This document shows, piece by piece, positions 30,488 through 40,046 of a stretch of 64,000 bases of DNA. How positions within the stretch are numbered: position 1 is the stretch's first letter; each line of letters starts with the position of its first letter. The position numbers and the translations under genes are program-made. A model generated the notes under the pieces. The model worked only from the letters and a program-made list of their open reading frames with translations. It was not told where the DNA came from and made no database searches. The stretch comes from Heteroscillospira sp050943935 (GTDB lineage: Bacteria; Bacillota; Clostridia; Oscillospirales; Oscillospiraceae). The stretch lies in assembly GCA_050943935.1 (NCBI GenBank), contig JBMNQC010000005.1, positions 62,001 to 126,000 on the forward strand, given 5' to 3'.

Positions 30488-32777
30488 GGTTTTCTCCTAT
30501 ATAAAATGTTATATTTCCGTTCTTATCCGTGCGGAACAGCTGCGCGCCGAAGCCCCGCAAACGCTCCAGAGCCTGAGCAGCCGGATGACCGTAGCTGTTG
30601 AAGCCCACGGATAATACGCTGTATTCAGGGCGCAGAGCCTCCATGAGCTCCAGACAGGATGAGTTCGCGCTGCCGTGGTGTCCGGCTATGAGCAGCTCCG
30701 TATCCGACAGGTCTGCGGTATGTATCAGCTCCCGCTCCACGGCGGAACCCGCGTCGCCGGTAATGAGGGCCTCAAAACCGTCTATTCCTCCGTGAACCAG
30801 CAGGCAGCGCTCATTGGCGTCGCCGCTGCCAAGGGGAGCCATAAGCGTAAGCCCGATATCCCCAGCGGTAAGGCGCATATTTTTGTCCACGATGCAGATT
30901 TGGGTGCCGCAGCTGTCTGCCGCGCTCAGAAGTCCCGGCAGCAGGGCGGCGCTGTCGTCCATCTCCGGGGCGAGAATCAGCCTGTCCGTCTCCACCGTTT
31001 CCAGAAGCCGCTGAGCGCCGTTGGCGTGGTCCGCGTGCAGATGGGTGAGCACGAGGGCATCCAGACGCCGCACACCCCTGGAAAGAAGATAGGACGCCGC
31101 AGTATCGCCGGCGTTTCCCTCCGAACCGCCGCAGTCAATGACCACAGCCCTGTCACCGGACAGCATGACTATACATTGGCCCTGCCCCACATCCAGCGCC
31201 GTTATCCTTGGCGCAAGATGGGGCGCCGCCAGATTTACCATGAAGCAGCACGCGCACATGGCGACAGCGGCCAGACAGGCCGGGAACAGCGGGCGAAAGC
31301 CCTCTCCTCCGCGCAGCAGCCAGGCGACACCGAAAATGAGCAGCGCAAAAATCAGGGCCTGCATATAGATTGGATTTTCTGTGTACAGCACGCTGCCGGG
31401 TATCTCCGCCACCGTCCGGGCGCACAGCAGCACATAGCGCAGTCCGGCGGCGGTAATATTCGCGATAAGCCTTCCCGCGGGCGGAAATACCGCTCCAGCG
31501 GCACAGGCAATATAACCCAGCACAAACACCACGGAAACCACGGCGCCAATCAGCAGATTGGTGAGTATTGAGTACACGGAAAAATAGCCGAAATGCACAG
31601 CCGCCAGAGGCGATGTGAGCAGCGAGGCGCTGACCGATACGGAGGCTATGCCCACAAGCGACATGAGCACATTTTTAATAATTCGGTTTTTACAGTAAGG
31701 ACGAAGCATCTGCTGCGCCCAATCCGCCATAGGCAAAGCGAATATCAGTATACCCGCCATAGCGGCGAAGGACAGCTGAAGGCTTATACTGTATGCGGCC
31801 ATTGGATTTTGAAGCAGTATCGCAGCCAGAGCAAGCAGCAGCATGGTGGGCTTATCGCTTTCGCGGCGAAACGCGGGAGCTGTAAGCACGCTCATATACA
31901 GTACCCCCGCCCGAACCACAGGCGGCGTCATCCCTGTCATCAGCATAAACAGCACTATAGCTGCCGCCCCAGGTACCATAGCCCGCCGTGTACCGAACAG
32001 GAGCGTAATAAAGCCCACAATATAGGCCATGTGCATACCCGACACCGCGACCACATGGGCTATGCCGGAGCGGGATACGGCCCGGCTAAGGCTCTCGTCC
32101 GCGTAGAGGCCGGACTTTTCTCCCGTGAGCAGAGCCTTCTGAAAACCTCGCACATCCTCCGGAAACAGCCTGTCGGTCTGCAGCTCCACAGCGCGGCACA
32201 GGCGGCGCGGCAAATCAAAAACCGCCCCGTCCGGAATTATCTCCACTTCCCCCTCAGGGTAAGCCAGCATCTGCACGCCACGGCTCAGCGCCCCCTCATA
32301 GGCCTCTCCCCGGAGCATGTCCCCACGGCGCAGGCTGAAAGAGCCGGACACCCTATATCCCGCCTGTATACCGGACGGCAGGATATTTTTATAGTCATAC
32401 AGCTGTGCCGTAAACGCGGGAGAGTTCACGGGCTGCATACGCAGACTGAGAACAGTATATCCGTTTTTCTCTCTCGGCACATCCAGAGCCCGCGCCGTGA
32501 CATTGACCGTCTCTCCGTCCAGCTCCAGCACCGGCTCAAGATAGCTTGACGACCAGAGCCCGCCGTATATAAGGCCGCAGCTCATGGCCAGGAAAAATAT
32601 CCCCAGGCGCAGGCGGTTCAGATTTTTGCATAACAGCAGCGGCACAATGCCGGACGCAGCCGAAAGAGCGCAGAGGAGCAGCGCCGCTCCGTCCGCTTTA
32701 AGCGCCAGAGCTATTCCCGCCGAAAGTCCCCCGCAGAGCCAGGCCAGACGCCTGACCGTAATTTGCGAATATGACAT
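30480..32777 (-). CDS. comEC: DNA uptake channel ComEC/Rec2
   Basis: 765 aa with three parts. An N-terminal membrane segment is followed by an OB-like exofacial domain (~60-175, ETVNVTARALDVP). The multi-helix Competence domain starts at ISRSGIAHVVAVSGMHMAYIVG (~230-490). The C-terminal part is a metallo-beta-lactamase-like nuclease domain (VGQGQCIVML, THLHADHANG at ~590-600, AGHHGSANSS). It translocates single-stranded DNA during transformation. dprA is also present at 57831, so part of a natural-competence pathway is intact here. Confidence 0.95.
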   Translation of the reverse strand: MSYSQITVRRLAWLCGGLSAGIALALKADGAALLLCALSAASGIVPLLLCKNLNRLRLGIFFLAMSCGLIYGGLWSSSYLEPVLELDGETVNVTARALDVPREKNGYTVLSLRMQPVNSPAFTAQLYDYKNILPSGIQAGYRVSGSFSLRRGDMLRGEAYEGALSRGVQMLAYPEGEVEIIPDGAVFDLPRRLCRAVELQTDRLFPEDVRGFQKALLTGEKSGLYADESLSRAVSRSGIAHVVAVSGMHMAYIVGFITLLFGTRRAMVPGAAAIVLFMLMTGMTPPVVRAGVLYMSVLTAPAFRRESDKPTMLLLALAAILLQNPMAAYSISLQLSFAAMAGILIFALPMADWAQQMLRPYCKNRIIKNVLMSLVGIASVSVSASLLTSPLAAVHFGYFSVYSILTNLLIGAVVSVVFVLGYIACAAGAVFPPAGRLIANITAAGLRYVLLCARTVAEIPGSVLYTENPIYMQALIFALLIFGVAWLLRGGEGFRPLFPACLAAVAMCACCFMVNLAAPHLAPRITALDVGQGQCIVMLSGDRAVVIDCGGSEGNAGDTAASYLLSRGVRRLDALVLTHLHADHANGAQRLLETVETDRLILAPEMDDSAALLPGLLSAADSCGTQICIVDKNMRLTAGDIGLTLMAPLGSGDANERCLLVHGGIDGFEALITGDAGSAVERELIHTADLSDTELLIAGHHGSANSSCLELMEALRPEYSVLSVGFNSYGHPAAQALERLRGFGAQLFRTDKNGNITFYIGENHG

Positions 32778-33020
32778 GACCAGGCCGCCCCCCTGTCAAG
32801 TATTGTATTATATTTTACCACCTTTTTCCCTCCGGACGCAAGCGGTGAATATATACCGGCCATTATGTATTATATTCATTATATCTCCGTTCTCTCTGAA
32901 TATTCATGCACGCGCCCGTCGATTTAGCGCATTGCAGTATAAATCTGCACAAAGCCGACAAACAAAAAGTTTATTTGTTATACATAAGTAAAGAAACGTT
33001 TCGGAATTGTGCGTATTGTC

Positions 33021-33078
33021 TTGACAATTACCAGCGTCTGCGTGATAATAACAAATACCCAATGTATATTTATACTTA
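33021..33078 (+). promoter_or_regulatory. arg operon promoter and ARG-box-like operator
   Basis: TTGACA (33021-33026), 17 bases, GATAAT (33044-33049). About a dozen bases later, AATGTATATTTATACTTA (33061-33078) fits the ArgR/AhrC half-palindromic pattern TG-n-AT-wwww-AT-n-C, so arginine-dependent repression is likely. A 10-bp palindrome GAAACGTTTC also lies upstream at 32993-33002. Confidence 0.72.
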
Positions 33079-33106
33079 ATTATTTGAATTTCGGACGGTG
33101 AAACTT

Positions 33107-34051
33107 ATGTCGAACAAGACCAGAATTTTTATAGACGGCAAGGAGGGCACCACGGGCCTGCGCATATATGACCGCATAGGCCGCAGGGACGATCTGGAGC
33201 TGATACTGCTGCCCGAGGAAACACGAAAGAATCCCGACGCCCGCCGAAAGGCCATAAACGAGAGCGACATCACCTTTCTCTGCCTGCCGGACGCAGCCTC
33301 TCGGGAGGCTGTGGCCATGATAGAAAATCCCAATGTTAAAATAATAGACACCTCTACCGCCCACCGTGTAAGCCCCGGCTGGGTATACGGCTTTCCCGAG
33401 CTGAACAGGGAGCAGGCCGCCGCCATAGCCGCCTCTCATCGCGTTGCAAACCCCGGCTGCTACGCCACAGGCTTCATAAGCCTTGTGCGCCCCCTTGTGG
33501 ACTGCGGCTTCCTCAGCGCAGACAGCCACGTTACCGCCCACGCCCTCTCCGGCTACTCCGGCGCCGGCAAAAAGACAATAGCGGTGTACGAGTCCGATGA
33601 TAAGCCGGAGGAGTTTAACTCCCCCCGGCTCTACGCTTTGGGACTGGCCCACAAGCATCTTCCCGAGATGAAAGCCATGACTGGACTTGAGCGCACGCCC
33701 ATCTTCACCCCCATCATCTGCGACTACTACTGCGGCATGACGGTTACCGTTCCCCTCTTTGCAGACCAGCTCAGGGGCGGCAGCGTGAAGGCCCTGCGGG
33801 ATGCCTACAGCGACTTCTACGCCGGACAGCGCTTCATACGCGTCACCGGCGAAAACGAGCCCGAGAGCGGCTTCCTCGGCTCCAACAACATGGCCGGACG
33901 GGACAGTCTGGAGATATTCGTCTCCGGTAACGGGGAGCAGATACTCTGCACCGCCCGCTTCGACAATCTTGGCAAGGGCGCATCCGGCGCCGCCATCGAA
34001 TGTATGAACATCATGCTCGGTCAGGACCCGGCTATGGGTCTCGACCTCTGA
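33107..34051 (+). CDS. argC: N-acetyl-gamma-glutamyl-phosphate reductase
   Basis: 314 aa, the shorter type-2 ArgC. The catalytic Cys118 is in NPGCYATG. The NADP-binding start IFIDGKEGTTGLRI differs from the usual GASGYTG loop, as in type-2 enzymes. SGYSGAGKK and HKHLPEM (substrate histidine) are present. It reduces N-acetylglutamyl phosphate to the semialdehyde. ATG 33107 is preferred over the in-frame GTG at 33098, which overlaps the GGACGGTG ribosome site. It is the first gene of argCJBDF. Confidence 0.95.
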   Translation: MSNKTRIFIDGKEGTTGLRIYDRIGRRDDLELILLPEETRKNPDARRKAINESDITFLCLPDAASREAVAMIENPNVKIIDTSTAHRVSPGWVYGFPELNREQAAAIAASHRVANPGCYATGFISLVRPLVDCGFLSADSHVTAHALSGYSGAGKKTIAVYESDDKPEEFNSPRLYALGLAHKHLPEMKAMTGLERTPIFTPIICDYYCGMTVTVPLFADQLRGGSVKALRDAYSDFYAGQRFIRVTGENEPESGFLGSNNMAGRDSLEIFVSGNGEQILCTARFDNLGKGASGAAIECMNIMLGQDPAMGLDL

Positions 34052-34067
34052 TAAGGAGGAAAACCCT

Positions 34068-35279
34068 ATGGAAATCATAAGCGGAGGCATCTGCGCCCCC
34101 AAGGGCTATAAGGCAAACGGAATCCACTGCGGCATACGCCGCAACCGCTCCAAGCGCGATCTGGCGCTGGTAGTGAGCGAAAAGCGCGCCGCCGCGGCCG
34201 GCGTATACACACAGAATCTGGTTAAGGGCGCGCCCATAGCCGTTACCAAAAAGAACATTGCCGACGGCTGGGCCAGTGCCATAGTGTGCAACAGCGGCAA
34301 CGCCAACACCTGCAACGCCGACGGCATAGAGATAGCCGAGGCCATGTGCGCTCTGGTGGAGCAGCACACCGGCATCCCCGCGGATGACGTCATTGTTGCC
34401 TCCACCGGCGTCATAGGCGAAAAGCTGGATATCACGCCCATCAAAAACGGCATGGCCGAGCTGGCCGCCGGACTTGGCGACCACAGCGACAGGGCAACTG
34501 AGGCCATAATGACCACGGACACCAAGCCCAAGGAGATAGCCGTATCCTTTGAGATAGGCGGTGTGGAGTGCCGCATGGGCGGCATAGGCAAGGGCAGCGG
34601 CATGATACATCCCAACATGGCCACCATGCTGGTGTTTGTCACATCCGACGTGGCCATCACTCCCGAAATGCTGCAGAAGGCTCTGTCCGAGGATGTGAAA
34701 AGCTCCTTCAACATGGTCTCCGTGGACGGCGACACCTCCACCAACGATACCTACACCGTAATGGCCAACGGCATGGCGGGCAACAAGCTCATAGACTCCG
34801 AGGGCGAGGATTTTGAGGCCTTCAAGGCCGCTCTGGCAAAGGTGAGCCGCAGCATCTCCCGCATGATAGCGGGCGACGGCGAGGGAGCCACCAAGCTGCT
34901 GGAGTGCGTGCTCACAGGCGCGAAGGACGAGAGCACCGCCGTCACCGTTTCCAAGTCCGTCATCGCCTCCAGCCTTGTGAAGGCCGCCATGTTCGGCTCC
35001 GACGCCAACTGGGGCCGCGTGCTCTGCGCCATAGGCTATTCCGGCGCGGATGTGGACGTGAACCGTGTGGACGTGTCCTTCGCCTCCAAGGCGGGCAGCG
35101 TGGCCGTGTGCAAAAACGGCGCGGGCATAGGCTTCTCCGAGGAGCTGGCAAAAGAGGTGCTCAGCCAGGACGAGGTGCAGATACTTGTGGAGCTTAACAG
35201 CGGCGAATGCACCGCCACCGCCTGGGGCTGCGACCTGACCTACGACTACGTCAAAATAAACGGCGACTACAGAACCTGA
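34068..35279 (+). CDS. argJ: Bifunctional glutamate N-acetyltransferase / ornithine acetyltransferase
   Basis: 403 aa, a self-cleaving Ntn-like enzyme. The cleavage site is HPNMA/TML with nucleophile Thr186. STGVIGEKLDI is the oxyanion-hole region (Thr113-Gly114), and VDGDTSTNDT is conserved. It recycles the acetyl group from N-acetylornithine to glutamate, so no ArgA/ArgE is needed. An N-terminal GICAPKGYKANGIHCGI motif is typical. Confidence 0.97.
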   Translation: MEIISGGICAPKGYKANGIHCGIRRNRSKRDLALVVSEKRAAAAGVYTQNLVKGAPIAVTKKNIADGWASAIVCNSGNANTCNADGIEIAEAMCALVEQHTGIPADDVIVASTGVIGEKLDITPIKNGMAELAAGLGDHSDRATEAIMTTDTKPKEIAVSFEIGGVECRMGGIGKGSGMIHPNMATMLVFVTSDVAITPEMLQKALSEDVKSSFNMVSVDGDTSTNDTYTVMANGMAGNKLIDSEGEDFEAFKAALAKVSRSISRMIAGDGEGATKLLECVLTGAKDESTAVTVSKSVIASSLVKAAMFGSDANWGRVLCAIGYSGADVDVNRVDVSFASKAGSVAVCKNGAGIGFSEELAKEVLSQDEVQILVELNSGECTATAWGCDLTYDYVKINGDYRT

Positions 35280-35307
35280 TTTTTCACGGGAAAAGGAGTT
35301 TGCGAAC

Positions 35308-36165
35308 ATGGATATAACCAATTCTCAGCGGGCGGAAATACTCTGCAACGCCCTGCCCTATATTCAGAAGTACCACAACAAGATAATCGTTGTGAAATAC
35401 GGCGGCAACGCCATGATAAACGAGGAGCTGAAGCAGGCCGTCATGGGCGACATCATCCTGCTCAGCCTCATAGGCATTAAGGTCGTGCTGGTGCACGGCG
35501 GCGGCCCCGAGATAACCGATATGCTCAAACGCGTAAACAAAAAGAGCGAATTTGTGGACGGCCTGCGCGTCACCGATGCCGAGACCGCCGAGATAGTTCA
35601 GATGGTACTGGCCGGCAAGATAAACAAGAGCCTTGTGAACCTCATTCAGATAAAGGGCGGCAAGGCCATAGGCCTTTCCGGTATGGACGGCAGCATGATT
35701 CAGGCCCGCTGCGCGGACAAGCGCCTGGGTTTTGTGGGCGACATCACCTCCGTGAACACCGATCCCATTCTGGATGTACTGGAAAAGGGCTACATCCCCG
35801 TGGTCTCCACCGTGGGCTGCGACAATGAGGGCAATGTATACAACATCAACGCCGATACTGCGGCTGCCCGGCTGGCGGGCGCTCTGGGCGCTGAGAGCCT
35901 TGTGAGCATGACGGATATAGCCGGCATACTCAGGGACAAGGATGACCCCAGCACCCTCATCCCCAAGATATATGTCTCCGACGCCCCCATGTATATGAAC
36001 CAGGGCATAATCTCCGGCGGTATGATACCCAAGGTGAACTGCTGCATAGAGGCCATACGCCGTGGTGTGAAGAAGGTGTTCGTCATAGACGGCCGGGTGC
36101 CCCACTCCATACTCATTGAGATACTCACCAACGAGGGCATAGGCACCATGTTCGTCGGCGGTTAA
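35308..36165 (+). CDS. argB: Acetylglutamate kinase
   Basis: 285 aa. KYGGNAM is the phosphate-binding lysine motif, VLVHGGGPEI the acetylglutamate site and NINADTAAARLA the nucleotide site, with GGMIPKVNCCIEAIRRGVKK near the C-terminus. The N-terminal helix (SQRAEILCNALPYIQKY) is the extension seen in arginine-inhibited hexameric enzymes, so feedback control by arginine is likely. Confidence 0.97.
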   Translation: MDITNSQRAEILCNALPYIQKYHNKIIVVKYGGNAMINEELKQAVMGDIILLSLIGIKVVLVHGGGPEITDMLKRVNKKSEFVDGLRVTDAETAEIVQMVLAGKINKSLVNLIQIKGGKAIGLSGMDGSMIQARCADKRLGFVGDITSVNTDPILDVLEKGYIPVVSTVGCDNEGNVYNINADTAAARLAGALGAESLVSMTDIAGILRDKDDPSTLIPKIYVSDAPMYMNQGIISGGMIPKVNCCIEAIRRGVKKVFVIDGRVPHSILIEILTNEGIGTMFVGG

Positions 36166-36175
36166 CGTCGAGGCA

Positions 36176-36270
36176 AGCTCCATATCGTCTCGCTTCCGCA
36201 TAAATGCGAAAGCTCGCTCATTTCGCTGCCTCTCCTTCTTGCTTCAAAAGGCCAGGCCTTTTGAAGCAGG
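36176..36270 (+). repeat. Hairpin cluster between argB and argD
   Basis: The 126-base gap holds an outer pair GAGGCA (near 36170) with TGCCTC (near 36229), an inner CGCAT/ATGCG hairpin, and a strong stem TGCTTCAAAAGGCC/GGCCTTTTGAAGCA (36239-36267) with an A loop. None has a U-run. It may be an interspersed repeat or an mRNA-processing element that separates the two operon halves. Confidence 0.7.
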
Positions 36271-36291
36271 CAGATCAGAAAGGAATAAATT

Positions 36292-37455
36292 ATGAATATA
36301 AAAGAACTGGACAGCAATTATGTGGCCCACACCTACGCCCGCTTCCCTCTTGAGATAGTCTCCGGCAGCGGCGCCACGGGCTATGATGAAAACGGCAAGG
36401 CCTATATAGACCTGGGCAGCGGCATAGCCGTGAACACCTTCGGCTACTGCGACAGCGTCTGGGCTGAGGCCGTGAGCGCTCAGGCACACAAGCTGCAGCA
36501 TACCTCCAACCTCTACTTCACCGGACCCTGTGTTGAGCTGGCTCAGATGCTGTGTGAGCGCACCGGCATGAGCAAGGTGTTTTTCGGCAACTCAGGCGCC
36601 GAGGCCAACGAGGGCGCCATAAAGGCCGCCCGCCGCTACAGCTTTCTGAAATACGGCGAGAGCCGCAGCACCATAATCACCCTGAAAAACAGCTTCCATG
36701 GCCGCACCGTCACCACTCTGGCCGCCACCGGCCAGGATGTTTTCCACACCGAGTTTGGCCCCTTCACCGAGGGCTTTGTCTACTGCACTCCCGACGACCT
36801 TGTGGAGCTGCGCCGGCTTACAGAGGAAAACGCCTGCTGCGGCATCATGATAGAGACCATACAGGGCGAGGGCGGCATACACGTTCTCTCCGATGAGTTC
36901 GTAAAGGGCGTTGAGAGCCTGTGCCGAGAAAAAGACCTGTGCATGATAGTGGACGAGGTGCAGACCGGAAACGGACGCACCGGTAAGCTCTACAGCTATA
37001 TGCACTACGGCGTGCAGCCGGACATAGTCTCCACCGCCAAGGGCCTGGCCGGCGGCCTTCCTCTGGGCGCCGTGATGCTCTCTGAGCGCGTTCAGAGCGT
37101 GTTCTCCCCCGGCAGCCATGGTTCCACCTTCGGCGGCAACCCCGTCTGCTGCGCGGGCGCTCTCAGCGTACTGAGCCGCATCGACGATGAGCTGCTGGGC
37201 GAGGTGGAGAAGAAATCCCGGTACATCATCGACTCCCTCACAGGCGCGCCCGGAGTGAAAGGCATATCCGGCCGGGGCCTGATGCTGGGTATAGAGAGCG
37301 ACAAGAGCGCCAAGGACGTTATTGCCCAGTGCATGGAAAATGGCGTTCTGGTGCTGAGCGCAAAGACCAAGGTTCGCCTGTTGCCTCCCCTGAATATAAG
37401 CTGGGAGGAGCTTGAAAAAGCCATAGAAATTTTGAAAGAGGTGCTGTGCAAATGA
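36292..37455 (+). CDS. argD: Acetylornithine aminotransferase
   Basis: 387 aa, PLP class-III transaminase. FGNSGAEANEGAIKAARRY (PLP phosphate region), FHGRTVTTLAATGQ, IVDEVQTGNGRTGKLYSY, and PLP lysine in DIVSTAKGLAGG. It transfers an amino group from glutamate to N-acetylglutamate semialdehyde. Its stop overlaps the argF start by four bases. Confidence 0.96.
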   Translation: MNIKELDSNYVAHTYARFPLEIVSGSGATGYDENGKAYIDLGSGIAVNTFGYCDSVWAEAVSAQAHKLQHTSNLYFTGPCVELAQMLCERTGMSKVFFGNSGAEANEGAIKAARRYSFLKYGESRSTIITLKNSFHGRTVTTLAATGQDVFHTEFGPFTEGFVYCTPDDLVELRRLTEENACCGIMIETIQGEGGIHVLSDEFVKGVESLCREKDLCMIVDEVQTGNGRTGKLYSYMHYGVQPDIVSTAKGLAGGLPLGAVMLSERVQSVFSPGSHGSTFGGNPVCCAGALSVLSRIDDELLGEVEKKSRYIIDSLTGAPGVKGISGRGLMLGIESDKSAKDVIAQCMENGVLVLSAKTKVRLLPPLNISWEELEKAIEILKEVLCK

Positions 37456-38372
37456 AACATCTGCTGAAGCTCATGGATCTCTCCCAGAAGGAGATATCCG
37501 AAATACTTAATCTGGCCGACCAGCTCAAGTACGAGCGGAAAAACGGCATCCCCCACCGCCTGCTTGAGGGCAAGACCCTGGGTATGATTTTTCAGAAATC
37601 CTCCACCCGCACCCGCGTGTCCTTTGAGACCGGTATGTATCAGCTGGGCGGCAGCGCCCTGTTCCTCTCCTCCCGAGACCTTCAGATAGGCCGCGGCGAG
37701 CCTATAGAGGACACCGCCCGGGTGCTGAGCCGCTATCTGGACGGCATCATGATACGCACTTACGCCCAGGAGGAGGTGGAGACTCTGGCAAGCTGCGGCA
37801 GCATCCCCATAATAAACGGTCTCACCGACTACTGCCACCCCTGCCAGGTGCTGGCCGACCTCATGACCATACGCGAATACAAGGGCGGCTTCGCCGGACG
37901 CAAGCTCTGCTACATAGGCGACGGCAACAACATGGCCAACTCCCTCATCGTGGGCGGCATCAAAATGGGCATGTCCGTGTCCATAGGCTGCCCGGACAGC
38001 TACCGCCCCGACGCCGAGATAATGAAGTGGGCCGCCGAGAACGGCGACTTCACCTGCACCAGCGATATTCTGGCCGCCGCAAAGGACGCCGACGCCGTGT
38101 ATACCGACGTATGGGCCTCCATGGGCCAGGAGGGCGAGTTTGAGGAGCGCAAGGCCGTGTTCACCGGCTATCAGATAAACGACGCCGTCATGGCCTCCGC
38201 AAAGAGTGACGCCATAGTGCTCCACTGCCTGCCCGCCCACCGGGAGGAGGAGATTACCGCCAAGGTCTTTGAGGCCCACGCCGATGAGATCTTCAACGAG
38301 GCCGAAAACCGCCTCCACGCCCAGAAGGCAGTTCTTGTAAAGCTGCTGGGCAGCGAATCCAGAAGCAACTGA
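37452..38372 (+). CDS. argF: Ornithine carbamoyltransferase
   Basis: 306 aa. Carbamoyl-phosphate motif SSTRTRVSFE (~52), HPCQVLAD (~131) and ornithine/catalytic loop HCLPAHREEEI (~260) identify an OTCase. The ATG at 37452 forms an ATGA overlap with argD, with GAGGTG eight bases before. It makes citrulline; argG and argH are not in this window. It ends the operon at a strong terminator. Confidence 0.97.
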   Translation: MKHLLKLMDLSQKEISEILNLADQLKYERKNGIPHRLLEGKTLGMIFQKSSTRTRVSFETGMYQLGGSALFLSSRDLQIGRGEPIEDTARVLSRYLDGIMIRTYAQEEVETLASCGSIPIINGLTDYCHPCQVLADLMTIREYKGGFAGRKLCYIGDGNNMANSLIVGGIKMGMSVSIGCPDSYRPDAEIMKWAAENGDFTCTSDILAAAKDADAVYTDVWASMGQEGEFEERKAVFTGYQINDAVMASAKSDAIVLHCLPAHREEEITAKVFEAHADEIFNEAENRLHAQKAVLVKLLGSESRSN

Positions 38373-38379
38373 GCATAAG

Positions 38380-38413
38380 AAATCCCGAAGAACCCAAGAG
38401 TTCTTCGGGATTT
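38380..38413. terminator. Terminator of argCJBDF
   Basis: AAATCCCGAAGAA (38380-38392) pairs perfectly with TTCTTCGGGATTT (38401-38413). It can also end the converging Fe-S gene. Confidence 0.92.
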
Positions 38414-38419
38414 TATTGT

Positions 38420-39565
38420 CTATTTCATACTGTCCGCGCGCTCAATACCCAGAGCGGCGGCTATATAGGTTGAATAGTTTTCAATATTCACATCGCAGAC
38501 ACCTGTCTTGTCCTGATAGCGGCGGAATATCCAGTGGCAATTGTGGCATACGTCCAGCATTTTGTCCGCGCCTGTCTCACGGGCCTCGGCAAGCCGCATC
38601 TCCGTCACAGAGTCCCCCAGCTCCGGAAGCGAATTCACGGCGCGGCAGCCGCAGCACATGGTATTCTCATGATGGTGCTCCATCTCCACCAGCTCCGTAC
38701 CCGGAATAGCCCGCAGCACATTGCGGATTTCTTCAAGGTCAATGCCCATATAGGCGGTCTTGCAAGGCTCGTGAAGGGTGACTTTACAGGGACGGGCGCA
38801 CTTGAAGTCGAGCTTTTGTATGTTCTCAAGCACATATCCGCCAAAAGATATATTTTCAAACGGCAGACCTTCCATAAAATCCTTAAAACGATACTTTATA
38901 TGGCAGGCGCAGGTGGGACACCAGAACACAACCTTTTCCGCGCCGGTATCCGCCAGTTTGGCCACCAGCTTTTCGCCGGCTTCCTGACTCCACTCGCTGT
39001 CGCCGCGGCTGCCGCGGTTTGCCTGTCCGCAGCAGTACTGCATACCGGGCACAAAAGAGTACGGCTCACCTATCGCGTCCATAATATCCAGCGCGTTCAA
39101 AATTTTGTCCGGCTGTCTGTACACATTGCAGCCGGGGAAAAAGGCGACCCTCGCCCCGGGAACTATGCGCACCGTGCTGATGCGCTCAAGCTCCTCCGGC
39201 GTTGTGAAGCGGCGGCGGCGCTCATCATGGTTATCGAACTGCACACGGGAATATGGCTTTTCCTGAGTTCGGAATTCCTGCTCGCGCCAGTATATCTCAT
39301 TGAGCAGCAGCGCATCCAGCCCGATGGGGCAGTAATCATCCAGGCAGCCGTAGCATCGCATACAGGCGTCCGTACGCAGCTTCAGCGCCACATTTCCGTC
39401 TCCGCCGGAAAAATAGCCGCGGAAGCCGTCAAGCACCTCATCCGCCTCCGGCCTGTTTTCAATAAATGTCATGACCCTGCAGTTCTCCACGCAGGCCCCG
39501 CAGCCTGTGCACATGGTCATGAATTTCTCGCGGCTCATGTTGTAATAGTCTGTTATTTTACCCAT
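38420..39565 (-). CDS. HdrD/GlpC-like iron-sulfur oxidoreductase subunit
   Basis: 381 aa. The N-terminal half has two [4Fe-4S] motifs (CTGCGACVENC at ~20 and CMRCYGCLDDYC at ~68). Two cysteine-rich CCG-type domains follow, one around FFPGCNVYR...QYCCGQ and WCPTCACH, the other HEPCKTAY...MCCGCRA and CHNCHW. This layout is shared by heterodisulfide reductase HdrD, GlpC and lactate-oxidising LutA/LldG partners. It probably oxidises or reduces a thiol or quinone-linked substrate with an unidentified flavoprotein partner. ATG 39565 follows GGGAGA. It stands alone. Confidence 0.85.
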   Translation of the reverse strand: MGKITDYYNMSREKFMTMCTGCGACVENCRVMTFIENRPEADEVLDGFRGYFSGGDGNVALKLRTDACMRCYGCLDDYCPIGLDALLLNEIYWREQEFRTQEKPYSRVQFDNHDERRRRFTTPEELERISTVRIVPGARVAFFPGCNVYRQPDKILNALDIMDAIGEPYSFVPGMQYCCGQANRGSRGDSEWSQEAGEKLVAKLADTGAEKVVFWCPTCACHIKYRFKDFMEGLPFENISFGGYVLENIQKLDFKCARPCKVTLHEPCKTAYMGIDLEEIRNVLRAIPGTELVEMEHHHENTMCCGCRAVNSLPELGDSVTEMRLAEARETGADKMLDVCHNCHWIFRRYQDKTGVCDVNIENYSTYIAAALGIERADSMK

Positions 39566-39624
39566 GACTTTTTCTCCCGTAAACAAATCCGGCTGCTCTG
39601 TGCTCACCAGCACAGTCAGCCTGG

Positions 39625-39659
39625 AGACAGATATGGCTGTTTGTCATATCTGTCTTTTT
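39625..39659 (+). terminator. Orphan hairpin with T-run
   Basis: AGACAGATATG (39625-39635) pairs perfectly with CATATCTGTCT (39645-39655) and is followed by TTTTT on the plus strand. No plus-strand gene lies just upstream; it may stop antisense transcription or act as an upstream regulatory palindrome for the minus-strand gene at 39565. Confidence 0.6.
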
Positions 39660-39972
39660 AGTATTTTCTCATGGCATAGGCAAAGGTCGCAACAACGACC
39701 ACGCCCACGATGGCTATGGCGAGCAGCACGCAGCGCAGGAACATTCTGTCGTATTTTTTCAGTTCCTCCTTATCACCCTTGTGGGCATTACGGGCTTCGA
39801 CCATTTTATAGATCTGCGCGGGCGCCGTCAGAAGGAAGAAATACAGCAGCAGATGGGATGTGGGCCGCCCTGTGGTCACACGGAGGTAGATTTCATAGGC
39901 AGCGCAGATCAGCACGGCAATACGAATGGTCTGGTATGTTATGTATCCTGACTTATACTGTCTTTTTTCCAT
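39658..39972 (-). CDS. Small membrane protein, unknown
   Basis: 104 aa with three hydrophobic helices (~15-33, 40-55 and 80-98). A charged loop (KMVEARNAHKGDKEELKKYDR) lies between helices two and three. I recognise no motif. An AGGGGA site precedes the ATG. It is isolated between the Fe-S gene and rpsU. Confidence 0.65.
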   Translation of the reverse strand: MEKRQYKSGYITYQTIRIAVLICAAYEIYLRVTTGRPTSHLLLYFFLLTAPAQIYKMVEARNAHKGDKEELKKYDRMFLRCVLLAIAIVGVVVVATFAYAMRKY

Positions 39973-40046
39973 GGATATCCCCTTTCCTATATGGCTCCTG
40001 CTTTTAAAATAATGTTACCATATTTTACATTGCAACGCAATAAATA

